From the IMG/VR virus record IMGVR_UViG_3300037225_000072, positions 1 through 25,180 of that record: a DNA stretch of 25,180 bases. The stretch is one strand, 5' to 3'. Below are positions 12,402-20,891 of the stretch, piece after piece. The DNA comes from a virus. The position numbers and the translations under genes are program-made. Below the pieces are notes generated by a model. It had not been told where the DNA came from and ran no database searches. It saw only the letters and a program-made list of their open reading frames with translations. The first letter of the stretch is position 1. Every line of letters starts with the position of its first letter.

Positions 12402-14134
12402 TACTGGTGCTCCTGCCAGTTTTTCGGATCGTCGGGGTGGGTTGCGAACTGCCACATGACGCGGCCCTGCTTTGAATCGAAGAAGGGCCTCCAGTACAGC
12501 CCATCCGTCGTTGCGATGATGGGGATCGCCTTCGTCAGACGCGACTTCCTCGGATCCACCGAAACCCCACGGGTCATCTTGGAGAACACGTTGTAGTCGA
12601 AGTCCTTTATGGCGAGGGTCTGGAGTTTCGCTATCGTCGAGCGTGCCTTACTGTCAGACGGCGCAACGTCGTCCAACTCCCCGGCCTGTGCCGCGGTCAT
12701 CGCTTTCGCAAGGTTCTGGTACGGGGAGTCCTGACCGAGAAGGAATGCCGCGTTGCCCTTCGATTTGTAGTCGAACTCCGAGAGCGCCGTGTCGAGAATC
12801 GGGTCCATGACCCACTTCTTGATCTGCTTCCTCGCGTCGTCGATCTCCTGACCGTTAGGGTCCCGTCCCTTGTTGTCGGTCTTGTACTTCTTCTTCCACT
12901 CGTCGAGGGCGATGACGGCCTTCCCCCCGGCGTCAGGAATGTCCTTCAGATCCTTCTGGAGACTGCTCGCCGCCGTCGATATGTTGGGGTCTGTTGCCTG
13001 CGTGGTGAGCTGGAGGAGACGAGCCTGATTCTCCCATGTGATCGACCCGGCCCGAATGTCCGGTGTCGCGTACTGCTCGTAGCCCTTCACACCGGCCGCC
13101 GCGTTCACGATGTTCATGTAGTTCTGCCGTGACAGAGGATCGGTCCCCTTGATCTGGTATCCCATCGCAATGAGCTTCCCCATCGTGGAATCCTCGGACG
13201 CCGACTTCTTCCCCCCGCGGCCTCCCTGCTTCACGTACGACTCCAGGTTCGCAAGCCACGACCGTTTCAACTGCGCCCCCTCCTGGCGCCTGAAGTCACC
13301 TCCGTCAATTGCCTTCTTCATCTGGTCGAGGCTGATGTCCTTCTCGCCGATGAGGAAGTCGCTCCACATGTCGGCCAGTTTGATATCGGTGTCCCCGTTG
13401 ATCTTGTCGTCCTCTTTCTTCTGGCGGGCCTCCGCGTAGTCCCTCTGGCGCTCCATCGTCGTTGTGAATGCGTCCACCTGCCCCGGTGACTTCAACTCCG
13501 AATACTGCCCCGCGATCTCGGGGATCTTCGCAATGGCCGCGTCCCACCCGTTCGCCCGGGCTTCCTCCCTGATCTTTCTGCTTGCCTCGGCCGTCTGCAT
13601 GTAGGCTTTCGACTGCTCTCCCGTGGTGAACGCCGCGGTGGGGTCGATTACAGAAGTGTCGGATGCTGCCTTCAGGTCTGCGTCGTTTGCCGATGCTGCT
13701 TCCGCTGCGGTAATCGTCCCCGCCTCAACGTCCTTCTCGCGCTGGTCAATCCTTTTCACCAGATCGGCGTGGTATATTTTGATGCGCACGTTGTTGGAGA
13801 TATTCCCTATCGCCCCGAGGTGAGCGTCCCTCATCTGCTGCCAAGTCTGCTGAAGCTCGTTCTTCGCTCCCTGGTGCTTGGTGGCCTGATCGACCTGCTG
13901 CCAAAGCTCGTTCTCTTTCTGGGCCGCGAGCTCGGGGTACTTCCTCCAGTCGGGGTTCTGATCCAATGAAAGGTCGAACTGCGTCAGCCCGCGGCGAAGG
14001 GTCTCCACGCCGTTGTTGTACTCGCTTGCCTTCTCTGCATCGTCGAGCTTCCCCGCGACGGTGAAAAATAAATTGGCGACCGAGTTTCCGAGATCCCCTA
14101 CTGCTGCCGGGGAGGGCCTGAATGCGTCAGCCAT
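12401..14134 (-). CDS. Internal virion protein C-like (T7 gp15-like ejection protein)
   Basis: The 577-aa product (T7 gp15 has 747) is a long, mostly helical, highly charged soluble protein without signal peptide, as expected for the middle component of the ejected trans-envelope channel. It starts MADAFRPSPAAVGDLGNSVA, continues with FDLSLDQNPDWRKYPELAAQKENELWQQ, and contains many amphipathic helices, for example WQQMRDAHLGAIGNISNNVR. The true start is the ATG at 14134, two bases after the previous stop; the 50 residues further upstream are an out-of-frame Arg/His/Gln run. The stop overlaps the next start (TAATG). No catalytic motif is visible. The identification is by position, size and composition. 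Confidence 0.75.
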   Translation of the reverse strand: MADAFRPSPAAVGDLGNSVANLFFTVAGKLDDAEKASEYNNGVETLRRGLTQFDLSLDQNPDWRKYPELAAQKENELWQQVDQATKHQGAKNELQQTWQQMRDAHLGAIGNISNNVRIKIYHADLVKRIDQREKDVEAGTITAAEAASANDADLKAASDTSVIDPTAAFTTGEQSKAYMQTAEASRKIREEARANGWDAAIAKIPEIAGQYSELKSPGQVDAFTTTMERQRDYAEARQKKEDDKINGDTDIKLADMWSDFLIGEKDISLDQMKKAIDGGDFRRQEGAQLKRSWLANLESYVKQGGRGGKKSASEDSTMGKLIAMGYQIKGTDPLSRQNYMNIVNAAAGVKGYEQYATPDIRAGSITWENQARLLQLTTQATDPNISTAASSLQKDLKDIPDAGGKAVIALDEWKKKYKTDNKGRDPNGQEIDDARKQIKKWVMDPILDTALSEFDYKSKGNAAFLLGQDSPYQNLAKAMTAAQAGELDDVAPSDSKARSTIAKLQTLAIKDFDYNVFSKMTRGVSVDPRKSRLTKAIPIIATTDGLYWRPFFDSKQGRVMWQFATHPDDPKNWQEHQ

Positions 14135-14136
14135 TT

Positions 14137-14907
14137 TCAGTACCCATAGTATCCAATCCCGCCTTCTCCCTGCGGACCACCCGTCGCCGGGTTGTAGACG
14201 TTCTGCATGTTCTGCGCCGGGTTCCAGAACTTGCCGAGGAATGACGTGGTGTTGTTGATGACGTTCGTGAAGGATTGCAGCCACATGTTCGACAGGTCAG
14301 TATTGATTTGCAACTGAGAGTTGGACATGTTCAGCAACCCCGAGTTGTAGGACGCCAGATTCGATTCCCGCTGCGCCTTATCTCCGAGGTTGAATGCTGT
14401 CTCAGCTCCTGAAATAGCCGTCGCCCCAGCCTGCTTCTGCGCGTTCAACTGGTACAGCGGTGATCCTTCCAGCTTCAACCCACGGGTGGCCGCCCCCGCT
14501 ATGATCGAACTCTCCTGCTTGGCCTCCTGCAACTGAAGGTTCTGAATGGACGAAAGCCCCTGCTCCTCGTAGGCGATCTGGGAAAGGTTGGCCGCGTCCG
14601 ACCTCTCGTTGATGACATCCATCTCATTCGGGACCATAGACGTTCCCGAAGTTGCCCCAGGGGTGTTTCCCCCCGCTCCACCTGTACCAGCTCCACTGAG
14701 ATCGGTAGTGCTCCCAGAATTACCAACGGGATTGTTGTCCTGCTGGGCCTTTGCATCATTGGCGTTCTTCTCGGCGATAAATGTTTTTGCTATGTCGCCA
14801 ACTCCAGCAGCGGAAATCAAAAGAGACGCCCCCCCGGTGACCGGGGCAAGGGCAATTCCAACAACGACCTCCGCAACGTCGACGATCGTGCTTACTACTT
14901 GGCTCAT
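14137..14907 (-). CDS. Internal virion protein B-like (T7 gp14-like ejection protein)
   Basis: T7 gp14 is ejected first and forms a pore in the outer membrane. This 256-aa product (T7 gp14 has 196) lies in the same place and has matching features. These are a hydrophobic N-terminal segment (residues 8-35, VDVAEVVVGIALAPVTGGAS and following), a Gly/Thr-rich linker, a long helical Gln/Ser/Ala-rich middle (QIAYEEQGLSSIQNLQLQEA), and a Tyr/Gly-rich end. No enzyme motif is visible. I start it at the ATG at 14907, which overlaps the previous stop (ATGA). The stop is followed after two bases by the ATG of the gp15-like gene. The call is by position and composition; sequence similarity to gp14 itself is not obvious by eye. 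Confidence 0.72.
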   Translation of the reverse strand: MSQVVSTIVDVAEVVVGIALAPVTGGASLLISAAGVGDIAKTFIAEKNANDAKAQQDNNPVGNSGSTTDLSGAGTGGAGGNTPGATSGTSMVPNEMDVINERSDAANLSQIAYEEQGLSSIQNLQLQEAKQESSIIAGAATRGLKLEGSPLYQLNAQKQAGATAISGAETAFNLGDKAQRESNLASYNSGLLNMSNSQLQINTDLSNMWLQSFTNVINNTTSFLGKFWNPAQNMQNVYNPATGGPQGEGGIGYYGY

Positions 14908-15341
14908 TCTCTCACCCACGAATACATCAGGTAGTCCTCACCATGGGGTCCGTACTTCCTCAAAACCCCCTCGCGCTGCATTCCCAGCCATTCAAGGAAT
15001 GGAGGAAGTCTTTCCCACGTCACCGGCCCCGTCGCCTGAAGTCTCACCAGCCGGCATCCTTCGATCCATCGGTACATCTGTTCTCGTAGTGCCTTCACCG
15101 CATGGGGTCCCGCCTTCTTCGATACGCGAACCCATATCTCCGCGCTCCCCTTGAACATCATCGCAAGACCGCCGCAGGCGATCGCCTCGTTGTTCTCATT
15201 CACCAGCGTCAGACATGGACCTTTCGTTTTTGATTTCTTCGCAAGGTCCAGCAAGTCAATCCCCACCTGCTCCTGGCGGACGCTGGGAGCAACGTCCATC
15301 ACCCAGAGAAGGTGCTCCGGCTCGTACTCGATGAACCTCAT
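14904..15341 (-). CDS. GNAT-fold acetyltransferase-like protein (T7 gp13-like position)
   Basis: The 145-aa product has the layout of a GNAT domain. There is an N-terminal helix pair, then central strands CLTLVNENNEAIACGGLAMM and SAEIWVRVS, a helix KAVKALREQMYRWIEG-like region, and C-terminal LEWLGMQREGVLRKYGPHGE, the usual 'F-L-x-x-L-G-F-x-x-E-G' end of acetyltransferases. A protein of this size and fold occupies the gp13 position in T7-like phages (T7 gp13 has 138 aa), between the nozzle and internal core genes. I see no clear acetyl-CoA loop (Q/R-x-x-G-x-G/A), so it may have lost catalysis and act as an assembly factor for the internal core. It overlaps its neighbours by ATGA on both sides. 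Confidence 0.72.
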   Translation of the reverse strand: MRFIEYEPEHLLWVMDVAPSVRQEQVGIDLLDLAKKSKTKGPCLTLVNENNEAIACGGLAMMFKGSAEIWVRVSKKAGPHAVKALREQMYRWIEGCRLVRLQATGPVTWERLPPFLEWLGMQREGVLRKYGPHGEDYLMYSWVRE

Positions 15342-17482
15342 TGCCCGCTCTCCGCTTCGGAAACGTCAGGAACAATCGCCGTCAGAGAGCACGGGAGAGG
15401 AAGGTCGGAGACTATCGAAAGGAACGTGTCGTCGCGCATGGCATCGAGAATTGATGCACGGCAGTACCCGGAGTACGGAGTCGGGTTGGCCTTCGTGTAG
15501 TCCACCCCCACGTCCCCCATCCTCACGTTCGTCATCGGGGAGAGACCGCTTGCGTTCGGAGTCGTGAACTGACCGGCCTTCATGTAAAGGGTGTTGTAGA
15601 CCCTGAATCGGCTTCGGGGAATGGCCGACTTCTTCAACTGCCCCGTCCCTTCCTTGTCCTGCGGAACCAGCGGCATCGAAGTAACAGTCGAAGTGAAGTT
15701 GAATCCGCACACGGCGTAGTTGGCGCTTACTCCACCGGGGAGCGTGAGAACGCCGGCGGCCGGTATCGCGGTCCCGATGTACGCTCCATCGGCAACGACC
15801 TCCAGCGTCTGACCGTTCAATCCCGTGTCCACCGCCATCGTCTTGAACTTCACCGCGTTGAACTTGTACGTGGCGCAATCCGAGAAAATCGCCTGACGAT
15901 TGTCCGTCCAATACGGGGTTGCCACCTGCTCGATGTAGGTTTTCGCCCCGCGCTGCACACACAGGTACACCACGTCACGGTCGGTTATCCCCTGAAGGTC
16001 GGGTCCGGGGACAACGCACAGGCTCACCACCGTCCCGTTGGTCACCCTGTTCCACCACGCCATGACACCCATCGGCTGGTTGTAGACAAGAACGGCCAGG
16101 GTCCCGTCCGTCCTCATGTACCAGAGCATACAGTCCGGGGTGAACTGCACGTCGAAGTCGATGATCGGATTGTTCATGAAAAGGTGCTCGGCGAAAAACG
16201 TCAGGTCCTGCGGAGGAGGGAAAGGGTTCTGAGCTCCCTGCCAGTCGATTCGGATCACGTGCCTGCCCAGCTTCTGCACCATGATGACGCCACCGGAGAC
16301 GAGGAGAGGTGGAATGGGAAAGTCCGTCACCGCTGAAATCTGGTTCGCCGAGAAGGTGTTCGGGTTCGACCCCGCCGGTATGATCCACTCCCCGTACGCT
16401 GATCCCACCAGCATGTCCACTATGGGAACCGCCCAGTAAATCTCGTCGTCCCGAGGGGAGTTGAGCGTGTAGTCCCCGGCGTCAGCGTCGTTGATCTGGT
16501 CCTGAAATGTCACGGTGGGCAAGTACGTCGGAGGGTTTGTCGTCGGGCTTCCGTCCGCGTTGGCCTGAAGGATTGGAACGGAGAAGGTAGATATGTCACT
16601 CCACGCCATTCCCACCAGACCCACGGCTCCGTTTACGTCGCTCGGATCGTAAATCCCCACGATACTTTGCCATAGCGTCTGAGGGTTGTTCGTCGTGTTC
16701 ATCAGCCAAATACGCTGAAAAGATACCTGACACGACCTCGGATAGTTTCCGGAGCTCCCGAACGGGATGGGCTGAAGGGTCAGCGTCAGCGACACGGTTG
16801 CGTTCGTCGCCGTCCCGTTGCCGCTCATCAGCGCTTGAAACGCCAGAGGCGAACTCCCCGTCGTCGGCGTTACCGTCTTCAGGTACGTCCCCGCGGTGAT
16901 CCCCGCCCCCGAGAGAAGCCAGATCGCTTCCGTGGGAAGAAGGTTGAAGGGGTTCCCGTTGGTGTCCTTGATGTTCAAGATCGTCGGGGATCCGCTGGTC
17001 ACGTCCGCCGTGATGCTGATCGTCGCGGTCTTGTACGTCAGGTTTGCCAGCGTCATAGAAGGAGCCGCCGCCCACCGTATCCTGGCCGGTGGATGATTCT
17101 GGTGCGTGATGAACATGTCGGGGTAGAATGTGCATGTCTGAAGATCGGCGAGCTCTGCCGTTGTGTACGTGGTCACGATATCCGCAATCGTCGCCCCGTA
17201 GTACACCCCGTCCTTCCACACCCGGATGAGGTTGTTCGTGAACTCCAGAACGTATGCCGTGGTCTGGTTGATGATGAAGGGAATGAGAATCGCCGGCAGA
17301 TCGGTCTTCGTGTGCCCAGCAACTAGTGTCCCTGGGGCCTTGTAGAATCCTCCCGTTGACTTCGGGACGAAATTCTGAACCTTCGATGCCCCCTTGTAAT
17401 AGACGGGCTGCTGGGACATCCCCTGAAGGTATGGACTCAGCTCTCCTGCTGTGAAGTCAGAGATCAGCGGCGTGCTGGTCAT
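15338..17482 (-). CDS. Tail tubular protein B (T7 gp12-like nozzle protein)
   Basis: This is the large nozzle protein at the tip of the short tail; six copies form the end of the DNA channel. The 714-aa product (T7 gp12 has 794) has the characteristic N-terminus LISDFTAGELSPYLQGMSQQ followed by YYKGASKVQNFVPKSTGGFYKAPGT, with the usual 'D-F-x-x-G-E-L-S' and 'G-A-x-x-x-x-N-F-x-P-x-x-x-G-G-x-x-x-x-P-G-T' patterns. The rest is beta-rich, with repeated Trp/Tyr-rich strands and a segment LWYMRTDGTLAVLVYNQPMG typical of the propeller part. I use the ATG at 17482, which overlaps the previous stop (ATGA), rather than the upstream codons. It also overlaps the next gene by ATGA. Confidence 0.87.
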   Translation of the reverse strand: MTSTPLISDFTAGELSPYLQGMSQQPVYYKGASKVQNFVPKSTGGFYKAPGTLVAGHTKTDLPAILIPFIINQTTAYVLEFTNNLIRVWKDGVYYGATIADIVTTYTTAELADLQTCTFYPDMFITHQNHPPARIRWAAAPSMTLANLTYKTATISITADVTSGSPTILNIKDTNGNPFNLLPTEAIWLLSGAGITAGTYLKTVTPTTGSSPLAFQALMSGNGTATNATVSLTLTLQPIPFGSSGNYPRSCQVSFQRIWLMNTTNNPQTLWQSIVGIYDPSDVNGAVGLVGMAWSDISTFSVPILQANADGSPTTNPPTYLPTVTFQDQINDADAGDYTLNSPRDDEIYWAVPIVDMLVGSAYGEWIIPAGSNPNTFSANQISAVTDFPIPPLLVSGGVIMVQKLGRHVIRIDWQGAQNPFPPPQDLTFFAEHLFMNNPIIDFDVQFTPDCMLWYMRTDGTLAVLVYNQPMGVMAWWNRVTNGTVVSLCVVPGPDLQGITDRDVVYLCVQRGAKTYIEQVATPYWTDNRQAIFSDCATYKFNAVKFKTMAVDTGLNGQTLEVVADGAYIGTAIPAAGVLTLPGGVSANYAVCGFNFTSTVTSMPLVPQDKEGTGQLKKSAIPRSRFRVYNTLYMKAGQFTTPNASGLSPMTNVRMGDVGVDYTKANPTPYSGYCRASILDAMRDDTFLSIVSDLPLPCSLTAIVPDVSEAESGQ

Positions 17483-18162
17483 CCACCGTCTCCCCAACCT
17501 CCGGTGAACTGACCGCGGTCACTCCAATACGTCTGCCCTGAATCGGGAAGGTCGTCCTCTTTGTCCATTGCGTTTCGTCCCTTCGCGCGTTCGATGAGGG
17601 CCGCGTACTCGTTCGCGTAGAGTCCGGAGATCCCCACCGAGTTGAGGTTCGCCGTGGCCTTCGGGAGCATCTTGCTGGCAAGCCTCATCACCATCGCGTC
17701 AACGAAATTCGCGTCCGTCCACCCGGTCCCCAGCGGCATTTCCTTGATGTACTTCACGTACGGGTTGCCGTTGGTCGGGTCGAGATCGGTGTAGTACAAG
17801 TCCTCGTTGATGTACGGAGTCTGGATGATGTGAAGGTACTTCCTCGGGTAGAGAAACACCCACTGAGGAAGGATCGCGTAGAGGAAAAGAGTGAACGCGC
17901 AGTCCGTGGGGATGTTGTAGGCGAACCAGAACCCGGTGATGTTCGGCGCAGTTGTGTTCAACACCAGGGCCTGCCGTTTGATTGCGAACTTCCACTCGTT
18001 GATCCGCAGCTCCGCGTTGCGCGTCTGCTGGAACCATCTCCCCGCCCACTGACCCCAATTTGATGCGTCACTCCCGTCAACCGCCGTCACCGCCGCATCA
18101 TAGGACGAGCCCACGAGATCGAGGGCCATGTTTATCATCTGGGCGTCAGTGACAGAGTACAT
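17479..18162 (-). CDS. Tail tubular protein A (T7 gp11-like head-tail adaptor)
   Basis: The protein forms the ring between the portal and the nozzle of the short tail. The 227-aa product (T7 gp11 has 196) shows the family pattern: an N-terminal helix (TDAQMINMALDLVGS), then WFQQTRNAELRINEWKFAIKR, followed by the NITGFWFAYNIPTDCAFTLFL segment, where an aromatic-rich 'W-x-x-A/K-R' and 'Y-x-x-P-x-D-C' arrangement is typical. A C-terminal part, YVKYIKEMPLGTGWTDANF then VDAMVMRLASKMLPK, completes the fold. The ATG at 18162 comes one base after the previous stop. The gene overlaps the next by ATGA. Its place upstream of a gp12-like gene supports the call strongly. Confidence 0.87.
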   Translation of the reverse strand: MYSVTDAQMINMALDLVGSSYDAAVTAVDGSDASNWGQWAGRWFQQTRNAELRINEWKFAIKRQALVLNTTAPNITGFWFAYNIPTDCAFTLFLYAILPQWVFLYPRKYLHIIQTPYINEDLYYTDLDPTNGNPYVKYIKEMPLGTGWTDANFVDAMVMRLASKMLPKATANLNSVGISGLYANEYAALIERAKGRNAMDKEDDLPDSGQTYWSDRGQFTGGWGDGG

Positions 18163-18163
18163 T

Positions 18164-18310
18164 CTATTTCGTTCTCGGAGCCGTCCGCTCGGTCACCACG
18201 GAGACCGTCCTCACGATCGGAACCCTGTCCACCTTCTGATCGGAAGGCTTGGAGTGATCCTTCGCAGGGCCTATGTGCAACCGCTCTTCAACACAATCCT
18301 CGTGTTCCAT
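18164..18310 (-). CDS. Small hypothetical protein, 48 aa
   Basis: The ATG at 18310 follows AAGGAGG by five bases, an almost ideal ribosome site; another ATG five bases upstream leads to a 14-codon frame and is rejected. The product begins MEHEDCVEERLHIGPAKDHS and ends SVVTERTAPRTK. It is charged, has one cysteine and no membrane segment, and I do not recognise it. The stop lies one base before the ATG of the tail-tube gene, so translation of the two is probably coupled. It is the first gene after the terminator that follows the coat genes. Confidence 0.6.
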   Translation of the reverse strand: MEHEDCVEERLHIGPAKDHSKPSDQKVDRVPIVRTVSVVTERTAPRTK

Positions 18311-18323
18311 TCCATCCTCCTTG

Positions 18324-18350
18324 AAAATGGGGCGAGGTTTCCCCCGCCCC
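18324..18350 (-). terminator. Hairpin terminator with GAAA tetraloop after the capsid/cement genes
   Basis: On the minus strand a GGGGCG arm (18350-18345) pairs with CGCCCC (18334-18329). Inside it, GGG can pair with CCU (one G-U wobble), closing a GAAA tetraloop for a nine-pair stem. An A followed by four U and a C comes next, so the U tract is short. The position just after the coat genes matches that of the partial T-phi terminator of T7, so it may lower expression of downstream genes relative to the coat. Confidence 0.68.
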
Positions 18351-18356
18351 TGATTT

Positions 18357-18845
18357 CTACATCACTTCGATTCGTGCGTTTATTGCTCCACCAGTGAAGG
18401 GACCTCCCGCAACAAGGTAGAACATCCTCAGGTACTGCCTAAGGATCGTACCCGTCTGCGTGCTCCCTCCGATACCCGGAAGATCCCCCTGGAGGATGTT
18501 CTGTCCGAGAATCTGGAGAGTTGTCAGGTTCTCCGCGAGGATGTCGCTCAGGTTCGTGTTCGCCCAGTTCACGTTGTCCGCCGAGTCCTGAAGGAACACC
18601 TGAAGTGTTGCGTTCACCGGACCCAAGAACAACTGTGCAACCGAGACGCTCAGGATGAACCTCTGCGGGCTCCCTCCGAAAACACCCTGCTGTCCGAACC
18701 CACCGGATCCGCCGGGGGAAGGGACGAGAAGGCCGGTGTCAAGAACACCAGCCCCTGCCGAGCCCGCACCGGTCCCCGCGTAGTTGGACGCCGCGGAGAC
18801 GGTGATGAGCTGGTTCTGGGAAAAGATCGTCAAATCGTCTGTCAT
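18357..18845 (-). CDS. Capsid cement/decoration-like protein, 162 aa
   Basis: The product resembles the Bbp16-type capsid-associated proteins found next to coat genes of many podoviruses. The pattern is an N-terminal DLTIFSQNQLITVSAASNYAGT, a Gly/Ser-rich loop, a beta-rich core with FILSVSVAQLFLGPVNATLQVFLQDSADNVNW, and a C-terminal RQYLRMFYLVAGGPFTGGAINARIEV. Proteins of this type sit on or between coat subunits and stabilise the shell. I start it at the ATG at 18845 because an AGGAG site, which overlaps the capsid stop codon, lies nine bases before it; the 17 residues further upstream are an Arg-rich out-of-frame run. It ends seven bases before a hairpin terminator. The family call is by pattern and position. 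Confidence 0.72.
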   Translation of the reverse strand: MTDDLTIFSQNQLITVSAASNYAGTGAGSAGAGVLDTGLLVPSPGGSGGFGQQGVFGGSPQRFILSVSVAQLFLGPVNATLQVFLQDSADNVNWANTNLSDILAENLTTLQILGQNILQGDLPGIGGSTQTGTILRQYLRMFYLVAGGPFTGGAINARIEVM

Positions 18846-18855
18846 CGCCAGTCTC

Positions 18856-19980
18856 CTAGCTCGCCACCGGCTCGTACTGCGTCGTCGGGACCGCATACGT
18901 TGCTCCGGTGAAGGGGTTGATATCTCCCACCAGCTTGTTCACGGGGAAGATCCTTTCGCACAGTTTCACGGGCACCATGTGACAGTGCAGCACCCTGCGG
19001 CCCCACGCTTCATCCATGGAAAGCCACACGTTGGACTTCGACTCCAGCGCGATGTTCATCTGCGTCCACACGGGCCGCGAGGTGTAGGTGACAACCCCGT
19101 CAAGGTTGTCATCGGGGAACTGCGAGTATGCCGCGATCTGCGCGGGAGCCGCGTTGGGCGTCGATCCCGCCCATGTCGGGTTGGCTCCGTTCTGGGGGTT
19201 GGCCCACGTCGCCAGAGCGCCGGTCCCTACGTCGATGTTCGCCACGCGCTGAACGTAGCGCGGATCCTCGACGACCAGACCGAACTGGATGATGAACGTG
19301 GTGACCATCGCCCAGTAGTACTTCGGGGGAGTGGAGTTGTCGGGGACAAGCTGCTCGCCCCCGTCCTTGATGACGATGAAATCCCGTCCGCCTCGAGGGT
19401 AGACGAAATACACGCATCCGGGTCCCCACTTCACGGAGTAGGTCGATGTCTCCCCTGCTCCACCGACGCCCGGGGCGATGCGCCCTCCGTTGTCGATGAC
19501 GCTGGGTCCGATCTGCCCGCCGCTTGCGAGGTTGGGAAACATGCTCCACAGACCGTTTATCTGGTCGGGGAACATCGAGGCGTTCCCGTACTGGATGCGG
19601 TCGTGAACTGTGTTCTTCAGACCGGAGATGGTGAGAAGGTCCCGCGCCATGCGGAACCCCTGGGGGTCTCTCTCTCTCGAAAGGAGAACCGTGTCGATCT
19701 TGGTGTTGGTGGCGATGCCCTGAACGGGGGCCACGGCCGGCAAGGTGACAGGATTCTCCCAGGTATATCCGAGGTTCACGCGAACATCGGAACCCTGCGG
19801 CTTGGAGAGGGTCTGCATGTAGTTGTGCGAATTGAAGTTATTCGCCTCCATGAAGGGTCCCTCTTCCAAGTAGGGCGCCTTGAAAGAGATCGTGTCGGCG
19901 ATGGACAACTGCCGTCCATCGGCTCCGTGGGAACGCGCCACTTCAGTCATCGTGTACTGAGTAGCCAAACCTGAAGGCAT
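18856..19980 (-). CDS. Major capsid protein
   Basis: This is the coat protein that builds the icosahedral shell. The 374-aa product starts MPSGLATQYTMTEVARSHGA and continues with an N-terminal ISFKAPYLEEGPFMEANNF segment typical of a family of podovirus and metagenomic phage coat proteins thought to have the HK97 fold. Later regions include LSRERDPQGFRMARDLLTIS, a Gly-rich loop (GQIGPSVIDNGGRIAPGVGG), WGPGCVYFVYPRGG, EDPRYVQRVANI and a C-terminal domain ending TTQYEPVAS. The ATG at 19980 has a GGGGAG site about eight bases upstream. An ATG ten codons later is possible but less well placed. The position after scaffold and before a cement-like protein supports the call. The HK97 fold is from family knowledge, not seen directly. 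Confidence 0.87.
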   Translation of the reverse strand: MPSGLATQYTMTEVARSHGADGRQLSIADTISFKAPYLEEGPFMEANNFNSHNYMQTLSKPQGSDVRVNLGYTWENPVTLPAVAPVQGIATNTKIDTVLLSRERDPQGFRMARDLLTISGLKNTVHDRIQYGNASMFPDQINGLWSMFPNLASGGQIGPSVIDNGGRIAPGVGGAGETSTYSVKWGPGCVYFVYPRGGRDFIVIKDGGEQLVPDNSTPPKYYWAMVTTFIIQFGLVVEDPRYVQRVANIDVGTGALATWANPQNGANPTWAGSTPNAAPAQIAAYSQFPDDNLDGVVTYTSRPVWTQMNIALESKSNVWLSMDEAWGRRVLHCHMVPVKLCERIFPVNKLVGDINPFTGATYAVPTTQYEPVAS

Positions 19981-20001
19981 AAGGGGTCTCCCCCCAGCGG
20001 A

Positions 20002-20859
20002 TTACTCTGCCTTGACCCGGTACTTTGGATCCTTTTCCATTCCCGGATAGAACTGCGTCATCGGCTGTCCCGTCCTCGGGTTTATAGGAAGTCCCGGCCT
20101 GCTCTGTTCCGCCCTCACCGTCCCCGTATCACCAGCGATCATCGTGTCCGCGTCCATCCTCCGTCCGACTTCCACGAACATCCGGATGAAATCGGGGTGA
20201 TTGTCCAGCGTGACTCCGTTGGGGAGTCTCGCCTGCTTGATGATGTCGAGGGCCTTGGTGCCGCCGAACCTCGCCAGGGCCGCGCTCATGGACTGCATCG
20301 CCGCGGGAAATGCGTCCTTGAACTCTGCCTGCAACTCTTCGGTGGCCTGCTTTGCGAAGGCGATCCGCTGATCCTCAATGGCTTTCTGATTCGCCGTGAA
20401 GGTAGCGGTCTGCAAGGCGTTCCAGTCGTTGAACATCTTCTGTGCCATGCCGTCAGGAACACCTGCGTCGAACAGCTCTTGCCGGAACCATTTTTCCAGC
20501 CGGTCGTTGTAAGGCAATCCGTTGGGTAGTTGGGGTTTCGTGAGACTGTACCCTTCTGGGGCGTCAGGTATCTGCATCGCCTTTCGGTATGCAGCCCATT
20601 GCTCTTTCGTCGCGTCCTTCCCGGGAACCCTGATTCCGTTGCCTACTTCCCCATCCAGACGCCGCACTTCCGCTACGAGATCATCGAGCCTTTCCAGCTT
20701 TCCGAATCTCGACGCATCGAACGACTTCTTTCCGGGTTCAGACAGTTGGTCATAGAGCTTGGGACGGCTGGGGGCCTCACCCCCCGGCGGCTTTCCGGTT
20801 TCAGCGGGCGCCGGTGCAGCAACGCTGCCCGTGGCCTCTGGTATCATTGCGTCAGCCAT
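20002..20859 (-). CDS. Capsid assembly scaffolding protein (T7 gp9-like)
   Basis: Scaffolding proteins line the inside of the prohead, direct coat assembly with the portal, and leave before or during packaging. The 285-aa product fits: a Pro/Ala-rich flexible N-terminus (residues 1-35), an acidic helical middle (LERLDDLVAEVRRLDGEV), and a conserved-looking segment VPGKDATKEQWAAYRKAMQI followed by PDAPEGY near residues 78-104. A long charged helix (QRIAFAKQATEELQAEFKDAF) and a basic C-terminal end (MEKDPKYRVKAE) that would suit coat binding complete it. There are no cysteines and no membrane span. The gene lies between portal and major capsid protein, as in T7, with 21 bases to the capsid gene. 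The start ATG has an AGGAGGT site upstream. The identification rests on composition, motifs and position. Confidence 0.8.
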   Translation of the reverse strand: MADAMIPEATGSVAAPAPAETGKPPGGEAPSRPKLYDQLSEPGKKSFDASRFGKLERLDDLVAEVRRLDGEVGNGIRVPGKDATKEQWAAYRKAMQIPDAPEGYSLTKPQLPNGLPYNDRLEKWFRQELFDAGVPDGMAQKMFNDWNALQTATFTANQKAIEDQRIAFAKQATEELQAEFKDAFPAAMQSMSAALARFGGTKALDIIKQARLPNGVTLDNHPDFIRMFVEVGRRMDADTMIAGDTGTVRAEQSRPGLPINPRTGQPMTQFYPGMEKDPKYRVKAE

Positions 20860-20868
20860 AGAACTCTC

Positions 20869-20883
20869 TACCTCCTAAGATAG
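20869..20883 (-). promoter_or_regulatory. Strong ribosome-binding leader of the scaffold gene (15-nt element)
   Basis: On the minus strand this reads CTATCTTAGGAGGTA, with the SD core AGGAGG 11 bases before the scaffold ATG at 20859. The same 15 bases occur at 300-314 in front of the 91-aa gene, and a 13/15 match lies in front of the beta-propeller gene. Only a 5-base complement (CTCCT) to the SD is present upstream, and no -10 box lies at a usable distance from the TTGACA at 20890-20895, so I do not call a promoter here. Confidence 0.55.
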
Positions 20884-20891
20884 CACAGTTG

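Noticed and set aside
12401-14284. N-terminal extension (50 residues) of the gp15-like gene
   Set aside because: The extra residues are His/Gln/Arg-rich and overlap the end of the gp14-like gene in another frame; the ATG at 14134 two bases after its stop is the better start.
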